The notes beneath the pieces are model-generated. The model was not told where the DNA came from. It was given only the letters and a program-made list of their open reading frames with translations, and did no database searches. Below are positions 1-4,191 of a stretch of 6,065 nt of DNA, one piece after another; position 1 is the stretch's first letter; the number at the start of each line of letters is the position of its first letter. Both the position numbers and the translations under genes were made by a program. Source of the stretch: Bacteroidales bacterium (lineage in GTDB: Bacteria > Bacteroidota > Bacteroidia > Bacteroidales > WCHB1-69); NCBI GenBank assembly GCA_016290715.1, contig JAEEUY010000202.1:1-6065 (forward strand). The letters run 5' to 3'.

Positions 1-85
1 GATAAGTAAACTTTTGCGGAGCTTGTGCAAAAGACACCGCAATCATACTGATTATCAGTACTAATGTGATAAAGATTTTTTTCAT
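1..85 (-). CDS. Secreted protein, N-terminal fragment (cut by window edge)
   Basis: Twenty-eight codons read leftward from the ATG at 85-83 and run off the window. The visible peptide has a Lys-Lys start, a hydrophobic core (about residues 4-19) and an Ala-Gln junction at 20-21 that looks like a signal peptidase I site, followed by APQKFTY. From memory, an APQ-F-TYQ start after the signal peptide is common in large Bacteroidota secreted proteins that continue as FTYQAVVRD, often with a tail-fibre-like or T9SS C-terminus. That identity is inferred, because the rest lies outside. The signal peptide closely resembles that of the gene at 155-634, which lies 69 bp upstream on the same strand, so the two may be co-transcribed. 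No TAnnTTTG box is visible in the 69-bp gap, and no clear Shine-Dalgarno sequence is seen. Confidence 0.7.
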   Translation of the reverse strand, partial: MKKIFITLVLIISMIAVSFAQAPQKFTY

Positions 86-154
86 AATTTTTATTTTTGG
101 TTATCTATTTTTTTAATCATAAGATTTCACCCCTTTCATCCCTTCATCACCTCA

Positions 155-634
155 TCACATTCCCGTTTTCACCACCTTGAATGTCTTCATCACTTCCTTC
201 CCCCCACACACATTAATGTAGTATGTGCCAGTGGCATACCGCGACAGATCCAATCGGGTGTTTTCCCCCTCTATCTTCTTTGAAAACAGGAATTTCCCAT
301 TTACATCAAACACTTTCACCTCCCCTTCCAATTGTAGATTGTCAATGGTCAATTGCAACTCCCCAACCGTCGGGTTCGGATATACCACCGCATTAAGCGT
401 GATACCATGATAATTGTCCACGCCCACAACAGAAATTTCATACGGTTGTTGTACCCCTTCAGAAATGGTGATTGTACCATCACTACTGTTTTGCACGGCA
501 ATCTGCCCAACAGAGAAACTGACACTTCCATCATTATTTGATACTTCACCGCCCGTACCCACAAGGGCTGACTGCGCAAATGTTACCGCAAACACGCTCA
601 TTGCCAGTGTTAATGTAATCAGGATTTTTTTCAT
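155..634 (-). CDS. Small secreted protein with T9SS type A (Por) sorting domain
   Basis: This 159-residue protein is probably exported by Sec and then carried across the outer membrane by the type IX secretion system. Residues 1-20 form a signal peptide with likely cleavage after VTFA, leaving Gln21. Residues 21-70 are a short Gly/Ser/Val-rich segment ending in GVQQPYEIS, a stretch I associate with Bacteroidota secreted proteins. Residues 81-157 match a type A C-terminal sorting domain: YPNPT at 85-89, a central KVFDVNGK strand at 107-114, LSRYATGTYYI at 130-140, and a final MKTFKVVK strand. Almost the whole mature protein is sorting domain, so it has little room for a catalytic function; an accessory or surface-displayed role is a guess. 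There is no Shine-Dalgarno sequence before the ATG at 634. The neighbour at 1-85 has a similar signal peptide. Function beyond secretion is unknown. Confidence 0.9.
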   Translation of the reverse strand: MKKILITLTLAMSVFAVTFAQSALVGTGGEVSNNDGSVSFSVGQIAVQNSSDGTITISEGVQQPYEISVVGVDNYHGITLNAVVYPNPTVGELQLTIDNLQLEGEVKVFDVNGKFLFSKKIEGENTRLDLSRYATGTYYINVCGGKEVMKTFKVVKTGM

Positions 635-724
635 ATTATATAATTTAAATCAATAATTTAAGCAATTTAAACGACCCACTTCACAAAATGGAAAAAGTTT
701 ATGGCAGTTGTGAAAACCAACCAA

Positions 725-732
725 CAAAAATA
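725..732 (-). promoter_or_regulatory. Candidate -7 box for the T9SS gene
   Basis: Read on the minus strand this is TATTTTTG, a full match to the Bacteroidota -7 consensus TAnnTTTG. It lies about 90 bp upstream of the ATG at 634. No TTTG is present at the expected -33 position (about 752-755), so support rests on one element in AT-rich DNA where chance matches are likely. Confidence 0.35.
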
Positions 733-752
733 CAAAAAATAATAAAACCACT

Positions 753-783
753 ATTGGGCTTGTTATATTTTTGAATATTTTTG
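753..783 (+). promoter_or_regulatory. Candidate promoter of the SDR gene
   Basis: ATTG at 753-756 (three of four matches to the -33 TTTG box) is followed by exactly 19 bases and then TATTTTTG at 776-783, a perfect TAnnTTTG -7 box. Transcription would start near 790, giving a leader of about 23 nt before the ATG at 813. A second TATTTTTG lies at 766-773 but has no -33 partner. The promoter is divergent from, and close to, the candidate box for the T9SS gene. Confidence 0.5.
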
Positions 784-812
784 CCGCTGATTAATCCATC
801 AACCCCAATAAT

Positions 813-1598
813 ATGACCGTTTCACCTCATTCCTATGCCCTTGTTACAGGGGCAAGTTCAGGCATCGGATACCAATATGCACTCCAATTAGCCCAAAGAG
901 GGTATAATCTACTCATTGTCAGCAATATGGCGAATGAGATTGTTGAAAAAGCACAACTTATTAAGAATCAATATGCTGTAGAAGTCATTCCTCTTGTAAG
1001 AGACCTCGGCCGACCGGATGCTGCCCGAGAGTTGTATGAATATTGCAAGGGGAACCAAATAGAGATTGAAGTGCTCATTAACAATGCCGGCGTTTACCAC
1101 GACCGCGATTTCATTGCCGACACGGAAAGTTTCAACAACATGATACTCAACCTACACGTCAACACCCCAGCCATGCTAGCTTACTATTTCGGCCAGGAGA
1201 TGGCAAATCGGCACAAGGGTTATATTTTGAATATGAGTTCCATTACTTCAGAGATTGCGGTCCAGCGGTTGGCCACCTATAGTGCGACCAAAGCTTTTTT
1301 AAAGAATTTCTCCCGCAGTTTACATATTGAATTATACCACAAGGGGGTAATTGTTACTGCGGTACGTCCTGGTGCCGTAAATACTGGGTTATACAATATC
1401 AGCAATACAGCAACTAAAATCGGTATGTTTATCGGTTATATTACAACGCCTGAAAAACTTGCGCGAAAGGGGCTTCGCGCCATGTTCCGTGGAAAAGCCC
1501 AGCGCACGCCAGGATTCCTCAATCACGTACTTCTCTTTTTGGTATCATTATTACCCACCTCACTGCTGCGCCTTATCCGACGGTGGCATATTTTTTAG
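813..1598 (+). CDS. Short-chain dehydrogenase/reductase (SDR) family oxidoreductase
   Basis: This 261-residue protein has a classical SDR Rossmann fold that binds NAD(P)H and catalyses a carbonyl/alcohol redox reaction. The cofactor motif TGASSGIG is at residues 12-19, after a short N-terminal strand. NNAG is at 90-93. The catalytic serine is probably Ser143 in NMSS, and the active-site YSATK places Tyr156 and Lys160 correctly, 13 and 17 residues after that serine. RPGAVNTG at 185-192 is the usual Pro-Gly turn. All catalytic residues are present, so the enzyme should be active. The C-terminus (about 236-254) is hydrophobic and ends in a basic RRWHIF tail, which may bind membrane or contact a lipid substrate; this is inference. 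The substrate cannot be read from sequence. The gene stands alone, convergent with the sigma factor gene, and no Shine-Dalgarno sequence precedes the ATG. Confidence 0.93.
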   Translation: MTVSPHSYALVTGASSGIGYQYALQLAQRGYNLLIVSNMANEIVEKAQLIKNQYAVEVIPLVRDLGRPDAARELYEYCKGNQIEIEVLINNAGVYHDRDFIADTESFNNMILNLHVNTPAMLAYYFGQEMANRHKGYILNMSSITSEIAVQRLATYSATKAFLKNFSRSLHIELYHKGVIVTAVRPGAVNTGLYNISNTATKIGMFIGYITTPEKLARKGLRAMFRGKAQRTPGFLNHVLLFLVSLLPTSLLRLIRRWHIF

Positions 1599-1966
1599 TA
1601 AAACACGAATAACACATTTGTTTCACCTCAAAACAGCAGGCCGAACACAAATAGGCAACTATTTTCGCAACTTATAAAATAACATAATGATTATAGTCAT
1701 TAACAGCATTTTAGCAAAATTAGAAGATTAATTATTGATAAAAAACATGGGTTCTCGTCCTGAAAAGTTAATAATGCTCAAGGAACGGGAATAATTTAAG
1801 ATATTCTCAATAACAAATTTGCGAGGGGCTATTTTTTTAGGGGCTTTCTTTTTTAAAGGAGTAACGCAGTTTTCCATAGGCAAATACTTTAATGAAAAAT
1901 AATTCACCTATTTGTAACGCAATAAATCTTGTTTTATTTTACAAAAGAAATAAAAACAATAAAGGA
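1599..1966. other. Gene-free convergent intergenic region
   Basis: These 368 bp lie between the 3' ends of the SDR gene and the sigma factor gene. No convincing ORF is present on either strand. A weak hairpin (AAATAG, GCAA loop, CTATTT; 1649-1664) could help end the SDR transcript but is not followed by a good T-run. The heptamer AGGGGCT occurs twice (1824-1830 and 1839-1845), separated by a T-rich spacer, with no recognisable role. Nothing resembling an anti-sigma factor gene follows the sigma gene here. Confidence 0.6.
1929..1959 (-). terminator. Weak AT-rich stem-loop after the sigma factor gene
   Basis: TTGTTTTATTT (1929-1939) can pair with AAATAAAAACAA (1948-1959) with one bulged base and an 8-nt loop. 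It starts just past the sigma factor stop codon at 1967-1969. The stem has a single G-C pair and no clear T-run follows on the minus strand, so termination here is only a possibility. Confidence 0.25.
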
Positions 1967-2548
1967 TTAGCAGATAGCCACATTTTTCTCTTTGATAATT
2001 TTGCGCAAATTAATCAAAGCATAACGCATTCTGCCGAGAGCAGTATTGATACTCACATTGGTAATTTCTGCAATATCTTTAAAACTAATATCCTGATAAA
2101 TTCTCATCTCGAGGACTTCCCTTTGTTCATCCGGCAATAATTTCACCAATGAAGTAATATCCTTATAAATTTGTTCTTTAATGATTTTCTGTTCGATGGA
2201 TGGTTCTGTCCCATAAATCACATCAAAAATGTCGAAGTCGCCATTGTTCTCAAAAGCGGGCATTCTTTGCATTTTACGGAAATAATCAATTTTCAGATTA
2301 TTGGCAATCCTCATCACCCATTGAACAAACTTTCCCTCTTCCTTGTAATTCCCGGAACGGAGAGTATTGATCACCTTAATGAAGGTGTCTTGGAAAATAT
2401 CTTCTGCCAACTCACGATTTTTAACCGAAAGCATAATATAAGAATACACTTTCTTTTCGTGACGCTTGATCAAAGATTTTAAAGCGGATTCATCACCAGC
2501 CACATAACGACTAATCAGTTCGTTATCCGTTAACGCTATCTTTTTCAT
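1967..2548 (-). CDS. ECF-type sigma-70 family RNA polymerase sigma factor
   Basis: This 193-residue group IV (ECF) sigma factor directs RNA polymerase to alternative promoters. Sigma region 2 spans about residues 24-95, with AEDIFQDTFIKV at 48-59 (core binding) and WVMRIANNLKIDYFRK at 77-92 (-10 recognition). Region 4 spans about 125-185, with LLPDEQREVLEMR at 137-149 and the helix-turn-helix DISFKDIAEITNVSINTALGRMRYAL (about 153-178). Regions 1 and 3 are absent, as expected for ECF factors. The linker (about 96-124) is acidic and Phe/Asp-rich. Length is normal and no residue looks broken. Neither neighbour is an anti-sigma factor, a FecR-like protein or a TonB-dependent receptor, so it is an orphan by context. 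It has an unusually clear Shine-Dalgarno sequence for this window. The regulon cannot be inferred. Confidence 0.95.
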   Translation of the reverse strand: MKKIALTDNELISRYVAGDESALKSLIKRHEKKVYSYIMLSVKNRELAEDIFQDTFIKVINTLRSGNYKEEGKFVQWVMRIANNLKIDYFRKMQRMPAFENNGDFDIFDVIYGTEPSIEQKIIKEQIYKDITSLVKLLPDEQREVLEMRIYQDISFKDIAEITNVSINTALGRMRYALINLRKIIKEKNVAIC

Positions 2549-2554
2549 AAGGCT

Positions 2555-2560
2555 CTCCTT
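2555..2560 (-). promoter_or_regulatory. Ribosome binding site of the sigma factor gene
   Basis: On the minus strand this reads AAGGAG and sits 6 nt before the ATG at 2548-2546, supporting that start. It stands out because the other genes here lack a Shine-Dalgarno match, as is common in Bacteroidota. Confidence 0.7.
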
Positions 2561-2642
2561 TCCTTTGTTTAATAAATGTAAAGAGATAGAAATTTATTCG
2601 ATAGCGTTCCTCCTATGATTTTATTTGTTTTGAAATGATGTG

Positions 2643-2650
2643 CAAAAGTA
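2643..2650 (-). promoter_or_regulatory. Candidate -7 box for the sigma factor gene
   Basis: On the minus strand this reads TACTTTTG, a full match to TAnnTTTG, about 95 bp upstream of the ATG. The expected -33 TTTG is not present at 19-bp spacing (2670-2673), so an atypical or regulated promoter is possible. The box lies about 50 bp from the left end of the repeat element at 2701, so that insertion may have replaced original upstream sequence. Confidence 0.35.
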
Positions 2651-2701
2651 CACAAAAATTTAATACCATAGACCACCCCACATAAAAAAAGTTTAAAATT
2701 T

Positions 2702-2887
2702 ATTGCTGTCTGCTAAACTTTCTGACTTCGTCATTGGGAAACCCAAGGATTCATACCAAACAATTTTCTATGGTTTTGTGGCTTTTTATGATTATGGCTC
2801 TTGAGAATAGTTCATCGTTCTTCCGCGGCAAAGTAAGCATCAGCTACAACCGACCTATCAGCGTGCCGCGGTTTGAAGTACGGCACA
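2702..2887 (+). repeat. Direct repeat, copy A (left part of the element)
   Basis: This 186-bp stretch matches 5879-6065 in the same orientation with about 14 mismatches and one single-base indel (my count by eye, about 92% identity). Differences are scattered and include the indel near 2770. The minus frame that is open in copy B has a TGA stop in copy A, so the repeat does not look maintained as protein-coding. Both copies share a sub-terminal inverted repeat, AAGTTTA and TAAACTT (2689-2695 and 2714-2720 here). Confidence 0.85.
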
Positions 2888-2892
2888 TTGCC

Positions 2893-2957
2893 CCCCACAT
2901 TGCACTCACTACGTTCGTTTATGTGGGGTTACTGAGAGTTCGTTCCTTTGGAACGGA
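2893..2957. repeat. Two stem-loops inside the element
   Basis: CCCCACAT (2893-2900) pairs perfectly with ATGTGGGG (2921-2928) around a 20-nt loop. Just downstream, CGTTCC (2941-2946) pairs with GGAACG (2950-2955) around a TTT loop, extendable by two weaker pairs. They lie beyond the part shared with the right-hand copy only because that copy is cut by the window edge. Their role is unknown; internal palindromes are common in MITE-like elements. Confidence 0.55.
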
Positions 2958-3173
2958 ATCCCATGCCGCCGCCCAAATAAGGCCTTGATGAAAAAAACGT
3001 CAAAAAAAATGATGGAATAAAGCGTTAAGAAGTTTACACTGTTTGAGCGCATTGAAATACAGTGGTTCATCGCTGTATGCCTGTTATTAAAAGCGACTTT
3101 GGCTAAAAAGAGCAGCGCGAGTTTTGTAAACTTTAGCTTTATGAAGTCATTTTTTAGTTTTTTTCAGCACAGC

Positions 3174-3236
3174 CTTGACTTTTCTTTTGCTTCTTTTTTT
3201 TTGTGTCAAGACAAAGAAAAGAAGAAAGAATAAAAG
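3174..3236. repeat. Imperfect inverted repeat: pyrimidine tract then purine tract
   Basis: CTTGAC (3174-3179) and GTCAAG (3205-3210) form a perfect 6-bp inverted repeat around an almost pure C/T run. This is followed at about 3213-3230 by an A/G run that can pair roughly with the C/T run. The strand asymmetry is striking. It lies inside the MITE-like element. An open frame without a start codon (3021-3230, ending in a Lys/Glu-rich tail) crosses it and may be a coding relic. Confidence 0.5.
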
Positions 3237-3356
3237 CAAAGCAGATGTGGCTTCGGCAAGCTCAGCCATCTACGCCAAGTCCATATTTTGCGATTTATCT
3301 GTAAATAACTTAATAGCAGTATATTACTTATAAACGCAAAACTTTTGGCGGACAGC

Positions 3357-3398
3357 AATAATTATAAATATAATAATTATAAACGTAATAAATTATAA
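3357..3398. repeat. Three-copy A/T direct repeat at the element's right edge
   Basis: AATAATTATAAA occurs at 3357-3368 and 3372-3383 (15-bp period), with a degenerate third copy at 3387-3398. The first copy overlaps the right terminal repeat of the element. The tract could be a preferred target site or a low-melting DNA segment. The remaining sequence to 3589 shows no ORF or other clear feature apart from a weak promoter-like box near 3509. Confidence 0.5.
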
Positions 3399-3508
3399 TG
3401 CGTTGAAAAACAACAATATACGCAATTTTTTTATCGTGTTCTTACAAGTTCGCTTCAGCCGCCCCTCAAAGGATTGAACGAAAAGGGAGGTATTTAACGG
3501 AAAAGTTG

Positions 3509-3516
3509 TACTTTGG
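3509..3516 (+). promoter_or_regulatory. Weak candidate -7 box upstream of the structured leader
   Basis: TACTTTGG matches TAnnTTTG at all but one position. No TTTG lies at the expected -33 site. If used, transcription would begin near 3522 and make a leader of about 240 nt before the regulator gene, containing the whole folded segment at 3590-3762. Confidence 0.25.
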
Positions 3517-3673
3517 CACACTTTTACAATACAAATTTCATTTATAATTTATAACATCAAAAAAGAACTAAAAAACAACACACATATCAGATAGCATTTG
3601 TGGCTATCCTTGACATCCAATTACCACAGCGTCCTCTTTTGGAGGACAGAACCAATCAAGGAAGTTACCTAAT

Positions 3674-3689
3674 GCCGTAACGTTACGGC
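3674..3689. promoter_or_regulatory. 16-bp perfect palindrome, possible operator
   Basis: GCCGTAACGTTACGGC is a perfect palindrome 73 bp upstream of the XRE gene start. XRE/Cro-type dimers commonly bind such sites and repress their own gene, so this could be an autoregulatory operator. It also forms the tip hairpin of the predicted RNA arm, so the symmetry may serve RNA folding instead. It encloses the only ATG in the leader, giving a two-codon frame (ATG CCG TAA at 3672-3680), probably incidental. Confidence 0.4.
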
Positions 3690-3714
3690 GTGGAGCAACT
3701 TGTTAGATTGGTGG

Positions 3715-3762
3715 GCGTGGTAACCCGGATGTCAGGCAAGGAACAGGTTCCACGCTTTTTTT
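3715..3762 (+). terminator. Candidate intrinsic terminator directly before the XRE start codon
   Basis: GCGTGG (3715-3720) can pair with CCACGC (3750-3755), directly followed by seven T's (3756-3762). A second upstream copy, GCGTGGA at 3688-3694, can pair with TCCACGC (3749-3755) instead. Both options compete with the leader's other stems: bases 3717-3720 also belong to the 7-bp stem with 3621-3627. The stem is short and the loop holds a small GGAA/TTCC hairpin (3740-3751). Confidence 0.45.
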
Positions 3763-4035
3763 ATGAAGAAGATTACGGACATACATATCGGCAGACACAT
3801 CCATGAAGTGGTGGCGCAGAAGGGCATCAAGGTGCCGTGGATTGCGCAGCAATTGGGCTGTCATCGCAACAATGTCTATCTCATCTTCTCCCGACAGTGG
3901 ATTGACACCGTCACGCTGATGAAGCTGTCGATTATCCTCCAGTACGACTTCTTTGCGGAACTGAGCGAGTGGTACAGAGATGCCGGTTTCACCCTAATGG
4001 AACTTTCCAGCACCACGCCATATTCAAAAAAGTGA
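3763..4035 (+). CDS. Small XRE/Cro-type helix-turn-helix DNA-binding protein
   Basis: This 90-residue protein is almost entirely one DNA-binding domain. Helix 1 is about residues 8-19. Helix 2 (VPWIAQQLG, 24-32) and the recognition helix (CHRNNVYLIF, 33-42) form the HTH. IDTVTLMKLSIILQYDFFAEL (about 47-67) completes the bundle and is characteristic of a short XRE-like group common in Bacteroidota. There is no ligand-binding or dimerisation domain beyond a short C-terminal tail. The ATG at 3763 is the only plausible start: the frame is closed by TAA at 3721 with no other ATG between, and the next in-frame Met is deep in the domain. The start codon touches a T-run and lacks a Shine-Dalgarno sequence at normal distance. 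The gene converges with preA. Its target is unknown; its own leader, with a palindrome, is the obvious candidate. Confidence 0.85.
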   Translation: MKKITDIHIGRHIHEVVAQKGIKVPWIAQQLGCHRNNVYLIFSRQWIDTVTLMKLSIILQYDFFAELSEWYRDAGFTLMELSSTTPYSKK

Positions 4036-4098
4036 GGATTTGGAATATTTTCGATAAAAAAATTATGAGGATTTGGAATTTTTTTAGCAAAAAAATAA
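4033..4098. repeat. Two tandem 33-bp imperfect repeats after the XRE gene
   Basis: TGAGGATTTGGAAT occurs at 4033-4046 and 4066-4079, each followed by a T-run, a short variable part and an A-run, giving a 33-bp period. The first copy begins with the stop codon of the XRE gene. Two copies without uniform spacers do not make a CRISPR array. Confidence 0.6.
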
Positions 4099-4103
4099 AA
4101 AAA

Positions 4104-4153
4104 ACTCTTACATTCGAAATTTGCTGCTTTTTTGCAGTGAATTTCGAACGAGT
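4104..4153 (-). terminator. Strong hairpin, likely terminator of preA
   Basis: TTCGAAATT (4113-4121) pairs with AATTTCGAA (4140-4148). Two G-U pairs and CTGC/GCAG (4124-4127 and 4134-4137) extend this to a 15-bp stem with a six-T loop. An outer ACTC/GAGT pair (4104-4107 and 4150-4153) adds four pairs. On the minus strand the T-rich run at 4103-4088 follows at once, the expected layout for terminating preA transcripts, about 40 bp past its stop codon. For the plus-strand XRE gene the hairpin lacks a following T-run. Confidence 0.55.
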
Positions 4154-4191
4154 AGGATTTTGAGAGGGATCCCCGCAAATTTTCAAATTGC

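Larger units (their letters stand above)
2701..3360. mobile_element. MITE-like element with terminal inverted repeats, no transposase
   Basis: The left end (TTATTGCTGTCTGCTAAA, 2700-2717) and the reverse complement of the right end (3344-3361) agree at 16 of 18 positions, so they form terminal inverted repeats around 660 bp. A three-base ATT lies directly outside both ends (2698-2700 and 3361-3363), which could be a short target duplication but may be chance. A second copy of the left part begins at the same terminal repeat at 5878, which independently fixes the left boundary. There is no complete transposase ORF, and the longest open frames are interrupted or lack a start, so the element would depend on a transposase elsewhere or be a decayed insertion sequence. 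I cannot name the insertion sequence family. Confidence 0.6.
3590..3762 (+). ncRNA. Structured leader RNA or small RNA upstream of the XRE gene
   Basis: Read as RNA, this segment has nested complementarity well beyond chance for its length. A 5' hairpin pairs 3590-3595 with 3603-3608. A closing stem pairs 3609-3618 with 3727-3736 (10 bp, one G-U) and continues across a small internal loop as 3621-3627 with 3717-3723 (7 bp). Inside are two branches: a hairpin 3631-3636/3642-3647, and an arm 3651-3657/3706-3712 that continues through 3662-3666/3697-3701 to a tip hairpin 3674-3679/3684-3689. The segment ends in seven T's against the downstream ATG. I do not recognise an Rfam family. It could be a cis-acting attenuator or riboswitch-like element, or a free-standing small RNA whose terminator abuts the next gene. 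A 6S-like RNA is conceivable but not supported by any motif I can verify. Confidence 0.6.

Noticed and set aside
1892..2140. 82-codon plus-strand frame with an AAAGGAG about 30 nt upstream
   Set aside because: Most of it is antisense to the conserved C-terminal region of the sigma factor, and the purine stretch is too far from the ATG to act as a ribosome binding site.
2734..2988. 84-codon plus-strand open frame in the first element
   Set aside because: It lies across the repeat and the two internal stem-loops, has no recognisable domain or ribosome binding site, and the one-base indel between copies shifts the frame.
3590..4035. Retron-like arrangement (folded RNA followed by a gene)
   Set aside because: No reverse transcriptase is encoded anywhere in the window; the downstream gene is a small XRE DNA-binding protein.
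4033..4098. Possible CRISPR-like repeat
   Set aside because: There are only two imperfect tandem copies, no separate spacers and no cas genes.
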